Assembly: GCA_021527695.1 (NCBI GenBank)
Contig: JAKFAO010000007.1
Coordinates: 1,488,001-1,552,000 of the forward strand
From: Naematelia aurantialba
Lineage: Eukaryota > Basidiomycota > Tremellomycetes > Tremellales > Naemateliaceae
Reading direction: 5' to 3'
DNA length: 64,000 nucleotides
Positions 44,237 to 60,382 of the stretch are shown piece after piece. The notes below the pieces were generated by a model, which saw only the letters and a list, made by a program, of their open reading frames with translations, ran no database searches and was not told where the DNA came from. The translations under genes and the position numbers were made by a program. Positions within the stretch are counted from its first letter, which is position 1; each line of letters starts with the position of its first letter.

Positions 44237-47200
44237 CTAGATCGACTTGGCAAAGGTCAAAAACGCCGACAAGCCCCTAAATGCACCTTTGGCGGTGGCG
44301 CCGTAATCCTCCAAGGTCTTGCCGTGCTTGTCCCGCCAGATCCCATCTGTATCGACCAGGCCGTAGCGCATTGTGTTTTGGTTGGACATGAGCGTATCCA
44401 TCATCTCTGCGATGATTTGCTGAACTCGCCGTCAGCTCTCCACCGTCGCATCAGCCACATCACATCATCATTATCCTCTTCTGCATCCCCGACATCACGT
44501 CTCGTCGCGCCACATGCCGCGACTGGGCTCACCTTTGAATCGACCATGATGTTGATCTCTTGCGAATGGAACCACGACTGACTGTCTTGGTTCCCATTGC
44601 CGATGATCAACACCTCGTCGTCGTACGCTGCAAATTTGATGTGGCAGTTGCGCTGTTTCTTGACAGCGTTCAGCGGGCGCACTTGGTCTTTGCCCGTGTA
44701 CCTGTTTCGTCCCATCAGCCCAGTCCGGTCCGACCGGACATCCGGACCCGAGAAGAATACTCACCAATATACTTTTAGGAAGTGCTCCTTGTTCACCTTG
44801 CGGAGCCGTTTGTACAGCCGCTCAACGACCTCTTCGTTCGTCCCGCCTTGAAACGGGATCGACTCGCCCTTGTCGTTGAAGCCCAGATCCAGCAGGAGGA
44901 TCACCTCGACGCCGCGCTTACACGCTTGGGTCACCGCTCGCACGATCGGACGCGCATTCAGCGTCGGCGTTTGTCTAATCTCAGCACAGTCAATAGACAG
45001 GACCTACACGAAGCATTTCTTCTTGGCGTATCGGAATCCAGCTAGCCACGCTGCATTTTGCGGATTTCGAATATCGTGGTGTCCAGGGACTTCGATCAGC
45101 TCCTCCAGGAAAAAACCACTCACATCCGTGTGGTTTGCGGCACACCATGGCCATCGGGACCGGCGCGTGTGGTTTGTGCACCACGTGCGGCCGGAAGTTG
45201 TCCAGTTCGTCGTCATTGTCCACAGTCGCCCAGGCTTCCGATAAGACTCCGGCGGCGTCTACATGAGCTTAGGCAGACACACAACTCACTGAACATCTTG
45301 GCCATCTGGAACATGCGTTTGCTGCCGGTACCTTCTGGGGGCAGCTGCGAATCCGACCGCGCAGCGTGCAAAGGCATCTTCACAGGCCTTGACATCTCTC
45401 CAGGCATCTGAGCCGTTACCGGTAGCGACTCGCCCTTCTCGCTGACTGGAAAAAAGTCTCCCCTCTCCTTGACTATCTTTTCATTTGCTTGCGTGTCCGG
45501 ATCGTCAGGCGTTCCAGGTCCGAGAGCCAGCCGAAGTGAGCTGGCCGCTGGAGAGTCCACCGTATTCCCTGTCCACGAAGGCTCAGACTGGGTGGTGCCC
45601 AGGGGCGATAGGTTCACGGCGCTCAAGTTCTCCCGCTCTTGTGTATCGTCTGCATCTACAGGCGCAAACGCCACATGATGGTCGTCCTTTGGCACGGTTT
45701 TGAGCTTGGAGTACTCGGCGAGCGTCGGCGACGAAGGTGCCTCAGACGAGTCATTGATGGTAGCGTTCTGGGCGGTGGCAGCCTGAGTCGCTGGATCCGT
45801 GGCTACATCACATCAGCGAAACCGCAGCATCTACTTACGATCAAGGTTCAACGTCGTGTCGATGGCGCTCGCTCTTCGGCTTGGACCCCTCGAGTTTGGT
45901 CTGCTGCCAGCTCGACTCTGCATACCCATACTGTGACCCAACCTCCCTCTAAACTCTCGCAGCTGCTCCATTGCATCCTGCGCGCGTTTCTCAAATTCCT
46001 CGGCAGGCTTCCAATCTGCCAGTGCCGTCCGCTGGTGCTCGACCACCTTCCTCACCGCATCGCGGAATCGCCCCTGATTGTGCTCTAGCTCGTGGTCAAG
46101 GTCCTTTGTTTGCCGGCGGAGTAGCAATCGCGCCGCTTTAGCAGCCTTGAGAATCTCGATATCGGCAAAGTAGGGGTTATGGTCTTGGAACAGGTACTCG
46201 GGCCGCCCATCCTTATCTGTCGGCGGACGATATGGCGTCGACATGCATGGGAGGGGAGGGTCGAGCTTGTTCCACCACGAGTGAAGGGCAACTTCGTAGA
46301 ATGAGTCGACGATGGGTCCCTCGAGATGGGACATGAGCTCGAGATTAGGCCGATCTGACATTAGCGACGCTTGACATTCAACCCACCTTGGATGTTGTTG
46401 CTGTTGATCAGGGCAACCTTGCGATCTACGATCAGAAACTTTGCGTGGAAGGTGCCGAGAAGCATGCGGTGAAAGTTGACCACTTCCAGATGCAGTCCTT
46501 TGATTTCCTCGGGAGCAGGCAGATCCAAAGGTGACCACTCGTGCTTCTTGACCGGCACATGGGCGTTGAAGAATTGAGACCAGGCGCCTCGATCGTAGAT
46601 GACCTTGACGACGACAGGCTCCCTCTTCTCCTTGAGGACCAGGTCGGACAATTGTCGTAGTGAGCCGCTGATAGTGTTGACCGAATTGGACGGCTGCCAG
46701 TAGTTGGTGGCGAGGAAGACCTCCTTTCGGGCGCGAATGATGACGTCGTGGTAGTGCTGCATAATGTCGGGAATGAGAGAGATGATCGTGAGGGGCATGG
46801 TACTCGTGGAGCCGAGCAGGTCTGGCGGAACGAGACCTGATAGAGGATCTCGCTGGAGGGTCGGCATCAGTGAGAGATACATCTACTCGTCAGCTCGTGC
46901 TCGCTCAAGAACCCACCTTCCAGAAGAGCTCGGTGACAACCCTGCCATCGCCCTGCTCCCCCTGGAGCCTCCAGCCAGCTTTTTGCCGTAGCTTGGCTCC
47001 TTCTCCCTGCCAATGATGCTCCTCCTTCTCAGACAAGCCAGATATCACCGAGTGCTTGACTGCGAATCGCTTGAGCAAACGCACGACAGGATGAGGTTTG
47101 GGGAAGAGAGTATTGATCGCCCGCTTTGCAGAGTGTTGCGGATACGCTTCGAGGTGTTTGGAGATGAGCTTGGCGTCGGTGATCGAGGGATGTGAGGGTG

Positions 47201-47423
47201 TTGGAGCGGTCGGCTGAGGGTACGGTCGAGGCGTAGATTCCTGTACCGGATCCACCGAGGTGCGGTCGTCTGATACCCGTCCATTCCCATTCCCAGTTTC
47301 GAGGGGGTGGGCGATATGCTTTGGCGTTTGAGGAGGAGATAATGGCGGTGCACCGATACCCACTGGCTGAGGGTACGGGCGCGTCCCGTTGACGAGGGGC
47401 TCGAGGTTCGGTGCGGTGGACAT
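44237..47423 (-). CDS. Phospholipase D-family protein with two HKD motifs
   Basis: Members of this family hydrolyse or transfer phosphodiester groups, usually of phospholipids. The N-terminus is Pro-rich and disordered (about 100 residues). The first catalytic half has FLATNYWQPSNSVNTI and the HKD motif HAKFLIVDRKVALINSNNIQ. A linker of more than 300 residues follows: a helical part (DLDHELEHNQGRFRDAVRKV) and a Ser/Pro-rich part ending about 45,300. The second half has AAWLAGFRYAKKKCFVQTP, RAVTQACKRGVEVILLLDLG and the second HKD motif HIKFAAYDDEVLIIGNGNQD, then SQEINIMVDSK. The last exon reads ATAKGAFRGLSAFLTFAKSI, with a stop at 44237-44239. No PX, PH or C2 domain and no signal peptide are visible, so it is not a classical PLD1 type. 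A 32-nt intron splits CFV|QTP near 44975-45010. It appears intact, at about 900 residues. Confidence 0.88.
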
Positions 47424-48251
47424 GGCCGTGCGAGCTGTTTTACGATGAAGATGGGGATCCCGGCGAGACGGCGCAGCACCGAGCGAGGCCGGGCTCGAGG
47501 CACTATGCGCACGCTATGTAGACCTCTATAGCGATGACTATTGAACGACGGAGACAGTTGAGGACGAGGGTGATATACACCCCTCAAAGATCAAACAGCG
47601 ACTGACCCGCCCCGAGGCTGTCGAATACGAGAATAGCAATTGTCCCGGCTATATTCAGTAGTCACCGGAGGCACAGCCCGCCCGTTTACTGAAAGCGGCA
47701 GAGAGACTGGCTTTCATCGCAGCTTGGATTGCAGTATCCCGCAGACAGCAGCGCTCCAGCATGCCTCGTACGACGTCAAGGTCGCCCAAGGTCTCAAGGT
47801 GCATAGGCGAGGGAGACAGTCATGTCTGGTATGAGACGAGTCGTGCTTGCGGCGCGGCGGGAGCTCCATCTTCTACCATCCTAGTCCCATTCCGGTCAAT
47901 CAAAGTCTCGGACGGCCAAGCGAATGCAGACGCGTCGATGCGTGGAGGTAGGAGTTGAAGAATGGCAACCGGAGGAAGAAGACTGGGCGTAACAGGGCGA
48001 TGTCAGCAGTCGTTTCTGAAGGGCCGCAACATTGAGCTTCAGGTCTGCGCACCTGGTCTTGAGGATGATGAGCAGCTGTAGAGGGTTGTCTCTGACGAGC
48101 AAGGATACGCCCCGTGAAGCACAGCCTACCATTCCTTCCACAGTAACGACGATGGCCTCAACAGAGAGGAAGGGTCGCGAACCGACGTTCATCTCTTTCC
48201 TTCCTCGTTCTCTCTTCCTCTTCACCGCTCATCCTTCTGTATACAGCCCTC
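47424..48251. other. Divergent intergenic region (PLD / SMYD)
   Basis: About 830 bases. The minus strand holds an open frame around 48030-48180 (FLSVEAIVVTVEGMVGC, LLIILKTR) followed by a possible gtgcgc...cag intron. It has no recognisable family, and I do not call it a gene. Nothing else seen. Confidence 0.4.
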
Positions 48252-50399
48252 ATGGACACCCCATCTCCATCCTCGACTCATCATAGGGGCAGTACTGACC
48301 CTGCTCGTTTATCCTCCTCCCCGGGCGAAGAGATTCTTGATACTCCCGCCGACCACGTTCCTGTTGTTACCGTCTCGGCAGTTCGCAAGGGAAAACAGCC
48401 CTCCAGAGAGGGTGGCGCTGAATATGTTGACCCAAGTCTTGAAGCCATTGACCCGAGACCCCGTGCTGAAGCTGTACGCAAGACCTCGAACAAGCTAGAC
48501 ATAAACGCGGGCCCGTCTTCGTCCTCCCAGACTAATCCTGATGATCTTCGTTCCCCAATCAATCTCACAGTTTCCTCGGTGCCAGAGGGGACAAGCCTTC
48601 CCGAGCCACACAAGGACGCCTCTGCATGGGATCGCGGCAAGGTGTATAACTACGGCCGCGATGTCTTTGTCAGTCCCCATTGCAGCATCCGAAAAGGCGA
48701 AACCATCCTCCGCTGTGAACCGATCGCCCAGGTACTCAATGATAAACTTCTTCTCACTCATTGCAGCGGCTGTTTCAACGACAGGAGGCTCTTCGCTTTC
48801 AAGGAGAGCATCGAGTGGGCTGATTCTGGGGAGGGAACATCTCGCAAGGGGGAGGAGAGGACAATGCTCCCTTGCGGCCGATGTCAAAAAGTGGTGTTTT
48901 GCTCAGTGGTGAGTTGTGAACCTGCGCGGCTAAGAACAGCGTTGCTACGCCAAGACGTTCGAGGAGCATGCATTGGAGTGCCGCGCTCTGCTGGCCGCCC
49001 CGAATAACATGCCCACTGAAGTCCGCCTGCTTGTCAAGGTTATCAGGAGCGAACGCAGGGTGAGCGACGCGGCTATGAAGCTGACCTCAGCGTCAACTCA
49101 GGAAACGGGATTGTGAGCAGTCTAGCAAATACAGGGACTGAGACAGTGTCCATGGCACCTCCGGATGAGAGTTCTGAGCTTGCGTATCTCGCTCATCTTG
49201 TGCATCGATTCCTCGGGGATTTTGAGACCGCGCGCATTCGAAGATTGGATTGGAGTCGTTTCGGTATGCGCAGTCAGGATGACCTGACCCCTTGGATTCG
49301 ACAAGTGAGCCCGTTCGATATCCCACTTATAAAAGGTTCTTGCTGCGACATTCCCAGTACAAGACCCGCTGGGGGCAAACATCGGCCTCTGTGTCTCACC
49401 CGACGTGTCGAACTTTAGACACGAGTGCCAACCAACAGCATTCATCGCATTCCCTGATGGGGTAGACGTCAAGGATTGTATGTATGTGGTGGCGTGCGAG
49501 TACCGTGGAGAAGGCGACGCAGTGAGGTCCTTGTTTGAAGAAGCTAATCAGCGTCAGTTATCCATCTCCTATGTCAACCGAGGGTTCCCAATGTACTTGC
49601 GCGACGCAGTCCTGCGCGGGGTTGGCTTTGAACACTTTTGCGACAAATGTCGCAGCCCTCAACCTGATATACGGGCCTGCTCGACGCATGACTACGGGTG
49701 CGGTGGCAACATGCACATTAGCCGTTAGTCCCCTCCCCCCTATCCCGTACTTATCCTAATCCAGGACCCAACATGCCCTCTTACTTGGACTTGCGATGTG
49801 ATGGTTGCCGCCAACCGGTGGTGCAGGCAGACACTGGACCGGCCTTTCTGAGACCAATCGGAAGCCATATTGTCAGGGAGCTCCAAGGATCGCTTCCCAG
49901 TTCGACCACCCCAAATTCCTGTAAGTCGAAGCGTGATCCCGCTGATGCAGTCCCTGCTCGCGCGATGCGACGGCAGCTGGACAGCACCCTGTTGAAGATG
50001 GGCCCCTTCTTTCCAGCGACGTATTGGCCACTCCCATATCTGTACCGGCGCTCTGCAATGTTCACGATCAACAATCCAACCTCCACTGCGGAAGAACTGG
50101 GAGAAGCAGCCGAGTTCCTTGACCAAGCCATTGACGCGATGGACGAATGGTATGGGCACGATGGATCGTTGGAATGCGTGTATCTTTGGATCCTCAAAGC
50201 CATCGCTCACGAACGCGCCCGAATGATCCTGGAAGAGCGAGTAGGAGTAGAGCGGGATCCCGACGCCATTCGAACAGCTACAAAAGATGGGTATGATGCG
50301 AGACACCAAGCGCAAGCAGTCCTCATGTTGGTATACGGGCATCGACGAGTTGTGGGATGGCTAGGGAGGTATGTGGCAAAATGGCGAGGAGGGTCGTAG
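48252..50399 (+). CDS. SMYD-type SET/MYND domain protein (putative lysine methyltransferase)
   Basis: SMYD proteins transfer methyl groups from S-adenosylmethionine to lysines of histones or other proteins. After a disordered N-terminus, the first SET part reads GRDVFVSPHCSIRKGETILR. A MYND zinc finger follows: CSGC, then CGRCQKVVFCSVRCYAKT and EEHALEC, joined across an intron. About 30 extra residues sit between the first two Cys pairs. The SET core continues PLGANIGLCVSPDVSNFRHE and CQPTAFIAFPDG. The usual Asn-His-Ser-Cys-x-Pro signature is here Arg-His-Glu-Cys-Gln-Pro. The catalytic-type Tyr is in LSISYVNR, and the post-SET Cys cluster is FEHFCDKCRSP. The C-terminal helical region ends with RRVVGWLGRYVAKWRGGS. 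Several introns of 30-45 nt are present. The altered signature makes catalytic activity uncertain. Confidence 0.85.
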
Positions 50400-50693
50400 C
50401 CGCTCTGTTGATTTTTCTTCTTGAAGCTTGCATGTACCTTGGTACCTTGTTGAAGCCTTGACATTGCGAGCTGGATCTTGACCGCTCTCAATAGTGGCAG
50501 CGTTGCATCGCAACTCGATTATCCTGCTCGCCGTTGAACTGTCCTGCAGGATGAGCTACTCACCGCCAGCCAACGCCACATGGCCGGCTTCCGCGGGATT
50601 ACCCGAGAACGTCGAAGTCACTCCCGTCTTTAGCTGCAGGTTGACGGTCCGAACCGACCTAGATACCAAAAAAAGAGCAGATCGTCTCAAGAG
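50400..50693. other. Intergenic region upstream of MIC60
   Basis: About 290 bases between two genes on the same strand. It presumably holds the SMYD 3' UTR and the MIC60 promoter. No gene seen. Confidence 0.45.
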
Positions 50694-53308
50694 ATGCAGT
50701 CGCAGCTCCGACTCGCTCAGCTGCGGACTGCCCGCTCGCTGGTAGGGCAGCGACGGGTGAGTATTCAAGTGAGATTTGCAACCACGGCTAACAGCGACGG
50801 CAGTTCCTCGCTGTCCCTCCTAAGAGCCCGAACCTGCCTCCTTCTCCGCCTTCGGCCAATGCTGCACCGACTACGCGGGTGGTGTCTTCTGGATCTACGG
50901 TGACGCCTGCAACCGGGGGAACGACGAGGACCTTCCCACCCCCTACTCCTGGTAGCTCCACGCTGAGAGTGCCGCCGACCACCGGCTCTGGTGTTCCTCC
51001 GCTCCCACCTCCTCCGCCTCCGCCGCCTCCTCCTCGGCCTCGTAGGATACGGTCTTTCTTCCGCCGCGTATTCTTCTACACGACTTTTGGGATGCTGGTA
51101 TTCTATCCGACCTCGGGATGGCTGTCAACGCAGTACGAATGGTATCGCGACTGGTTTACCAGCACGATTCCCTTTGGCGAGTCTCTGGCAGACTATGCAG
51201 ATGACCACGGGTGGGAGACGTTTGGTGTGGGTACTGTGAGCAAGAAGGCAGTCGAGGGGTTCCAGTACGTTACGGGCGAGAGCAAGACGCCGTCTGTGGC
51301 GGAACGGGCTGAAAGTGCCGGCCGCAAGGTCGAGGGAGAAGCCAAACGCGGTCTGTCGGATGCGGAGAAACGGGCTGCAGCGCTCAAGAAGGAGGCGGAA
51401 GCGAAGGCTGCGACAGCCAAGAAGGAGACAGAGCGGAAAGCTGCAGATGCGAAGAAGGCGCTGGACAAGGTGGCGGCACAAACCAAGGCTGAGGCGAGTA
51501 AGGCGAGCGCTGCGGTGCAGGGTAAGGCGGAAGAGGCAAAGTCAGCGGCGAGTGGAGCGGCAGCGAGTCTGAGGGAATTGGCGACCGAGGTCGCTGGAGC
51601 AGCTTCGGGCGCGGTGGCGCATCTCCGAGAAAGCGCACATGATGCTTCCGACAAGGCTAAAGCGCTGGCTGCCGAGGCGACCGACAAGGTCAAGGAAGCT
51701 ACAGCAAACGTGCCGTTCAACTTCTCCGATGGGGTCGAGGGGGTGGTGCGCGAGGCGGAAAAGGCACTGGAAAAGGCTCAAGACAAGGGCGGAGAGATCA
51801 GAGATGCCTTGACGCCGCCTCCTGGTCCTCGTATCTTGCCTGATACCCAGCGACCCAGAGAGCTTCGACCAGAGACCGTGACGCCTCAGAAACCGTCAAT
51901 AGAGGGGAAAGCGCTGTACGATGGCCCGCCCCTTCCAATCGGATTCGAGCCGCCTCCAGGCTACTACCTCGCCAGACCGGCCGCTGCCACAGCGGACGAC
52001 AAGGGCGCAGGAGGAAAGGAACCACTGCCGCTGCTTGTCCCGCAAGTCCGGGCGTTCGCAGCAGAGGAACCCATCATCTCCCAGCTCGCATCGACCATTG
52101 ACTCGCTCACTTCTACGCTATCGTCTCCTGCAACAGGGATATCGGGCGGCGACGCCAAGGAGATCTTGTCGAAAGCGCAAGACGACCTGGCGGCACTGAG
52201 CAAGCGGCTGGACGACGTCAAGAAGACCGAGCAGGAGAAACTGACAAAGACGGTCGGGCAGAAGACGGCGGAATTTGAGCAGCTGCTCAAGGGTAAAGAC
52301 GAGGAGAGGGCGTCAAGCGAGCTGGGGCTCAAGGAGAGCTGGGAGAAGGAGAGGTCGACCATGGTCGATGAGTGGCGGAAAGCGCTCGAGGGGGAGCTCG
52401 AGCTGCAGCGGTCAGATATTGAGCAGAGGTGTGTTTTTGTTCTTGGCGTGTTGGAATGTTGGCATGTGTTCTCGTGTGTGCAGCGTTCATGTGTTCGCAT
52501 GGGTCCTCATGTTGTCTATGTGTTTCATGGGTCTTATGTGTGGTGCTCTGCTGACTTTCCTAGGCTGCGGGAGGAGGTCGTCGCTCAGGGCATCGAGCTG
52601 CAGCGGCGCTGGCTGAGATCCATCAAGTCGCAAGTCGAGACGGAGCGTGGTGGCCGCCTGGCCAAACTGGACCACCTGTCCACCTCGCTCAAGCAGCTCG
52701 AGCGGATCACCCTTGACAACTCTGCGACGCTCGACGACAATGTGCGCCTGCACAAGATCTGGTCGGCGCTGCGCGCTGTGCAAAGCAAGACCGAGGCCGG
52801 CGACGTGGCATTTGACGACGAGCTGCGCGTGCTCAAATCGCTCACCAGCGACGAGACCAGCAGCGACGGCGACTCTGTCATCCAGACGACTCTCTCTGCT
52901 CTCGAGACATCCGGGGTCGCTCAATCAGGCGTCAAGTCGCTCGCATCTCTATCCAGCTGGTTCACGCACTCTGTGTCGCCGCGGGTACACTCGGCCTCGC
53001 TCGTGCCGGCTCCGCAGGAGGCTGGCGTCTTTTCCCACCTCTCCTCGATCGCGTTCTCAAAGCTCATGTTCCGCCCGAAAGCGGGGCTGGTGCAAGGCAC
53101 CGATGTGGGCAGCGTCCTCGCGCGCGCAGAGTGGTGTCTCTCGGAGAAGGATCTGGACGGCGCAGCGCGCGAGGTGAATACTCTCAGAGGGTGGCCGGCA
53201 AAGCTCGCTCAGGACTGGCTGAGAGAGGCACGGCGGCGGTTGGAGGTCGAGCAGGCTCTAGAGGTCGTGGGAACACAGGCGACACTGTCGTCGTTGCTTT
53301 TAGTCTGA
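50694..53308 (+). CDS. MIC60: MICOS subunit Mic60 (mitofilin, Fcj1)
   Basis: Mic60 is the inner-membrane core subunit that shapes mitochondrial crista junctions. Exon 1 encodes a basic presequence-like start (MQSQLRLAQLRTARSLVGQR). Intron 1 is 50757-50803, and the frame continues FLAVPPKSPNLPPSPPS. A poly-Pro tract (about residue 80-90) precedes RPRRIRSFFRRVFFYTTFGM and the transmembrane segment around YTTFGMLVFYPTSGWL. A long Ala/Lys-rich coiled-coil region follows (for example KKEAEAKAATAKKETERKA). The conserved C-terminal mitofilin domain reads LVPAPQEAGVFSHLSSIAF, then DVGSVLARAEWCLSEKDLD and GAAREVNTLRGWPAKLAQDW, ending RRRLEVEQALEVVG to SLLLV. A second intron at 52429-52563 is 135 nt and contains no in-frame stop. 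Removing both introns leaves exactly 811 codons, 810 residues. Confidence 0.93.
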
Positions 53309-54046
53309 ACGCCGGTCTCGACGCCGGTCTCGTGCTTCTCGGTGATTCTCGTAGTGCTCAAACACCGAACACCGGTCTGGCAACGCCGAGCACGAAAAGT
53401 ACTTTGGGTAGAGCAATGTTTGCATAGGAATCATGCATACAGATATTCAAACGTCGGCCCAGGGGTTGAGGTATGCATAGCAGCCATGCAGTTCATCTCC
53501 ACCCGAGGCTCCTGGCTCTGCAGAGCGTATGCATGTATATGTTTATACTTCCCAATGCACACCGGTGGTAAACAGAGTCCCAGTCTGTCCGGATCTAGGC
53601 AAAAGCGCCGACCGGCCACCTCCACCTCTTCCTCCTTTGCTCCCTCCACTTGCCCCCTCATCAGAGTTCTCCATAAACACTACAGGTGATGACCCCGACC
53701 TGGGCCATCTCTGCGATCCACTCGTGCTTGCTGGCCTGGCTGGCGCTTGCGCAAGGGTGACCCCTCTGCCCCTCTGCCCTCTCGCTGCTCTCGCTGCCTC
53801 GCTGCCTGCTCAAGTATCCTGCCCCCCCCCCCGACCACGTTTCTTCCCCTCGTGGCGATCTATACGTTTCTTCACCTCGTGGCGATCTATACGTTTGTCG
53901 GCGGACTGGGTGTCGGCCACAGCTTGCCTTGCTTGAGCGATCACCCACTCCTTTCAGCTAGTCGATGGTGATCAAAGGAGGAATAGGATGGCGATAGAGA
54001 CGTCTTGGTTCTGATCCTCGCTGGCGCCGTCGCCAGTGCAACCACC
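53309..54046. other. Intergenic region between MIC60 and the ABC transporter gene
   Basis: About 740 bases with no supported gene. It contains a poly-C run near 53821 and a 27-base direct duplication (cctcgtggcgatctatacgt units) near 53848-53896. Both presumably lie in the transporter promoter. Confidence 0.5.
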
Positions 54047-59834
<5,788 letters not shown>

Positions 59835-60382
59835 TCTTGTCGACATCTCGTTCTGATCTTGAGCGTCATCTGTATCTTGATCTACATCTTGTTCATGCTC
59901 TTGATCTTGATCCTGGACTGTCTCATTTGTGCCATTGGACGCTGCCGGTGATGGTATGCTGGGGCGAAGTAGTATATGATACAGTGAACAGCGTAGATTG
60001 TCAGAACGCAGATCGTCAAAAGCATAGATGGTCCATAGTGTAGACAATGTGATCATGTAGAAAGCGACAAGGGAGACTGTAGAGACTGTAGAGACTGTAG
60101 ACTGCGACGCGATGATATGTATGCATGCATATGGCTCGACGGCTGGGAGCACCGGTGTGCTGGAGAGGTGGATGTGATATAATGATGACAGTGACATAGC
60201 TATCCGTCGGCCGGTCAGCGGTGAGCCACCCTCGTGTCGAAGTATCGAAGTATCGACGTATCGACACATCCACGTCGATAGAGCTTCGCGCCGAGCCAAG
60301 TCGTCGAGTCGCATCGACTCGTCGAGGCCTTGGGACCTCGGGACCTCGAAGACACGTACGTCACTTGTACCTCGAAGACACG
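59835..60382. other. Intergenic region between convergent ABC transporter and eIF2D genes
   Basis: About 550 bases. It starts with a Pol II 3'-flank-like tcttgatct repeat (about 59830-59910), then short gtagagact repeats at 60078-60105 and an A/T-rich middle. No gene seen. Confidence 0.5.

Noticed and set aside
43875..44253. Minus-strand frame with a poly-Met tract
   Set aside because: It is a translation artefact of the cat-type repeat beyond the stop codon of the PLD-family gene.
48030..48225. Minus-strand open frame upstream of the SMYD gene with a possible short intron
   Set aside because: There is no recognisable family, the reading after the intron is not protein-like, and it lies in a promoter interval.
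52429..52563. Treating this stretch as coding because the frame stays open
   Set aside because: It has a gt...ctgactttcctag intron structure and a Cys/Val/His-rich translation unlike the flanking coiled coil, so it is better read as an intron.
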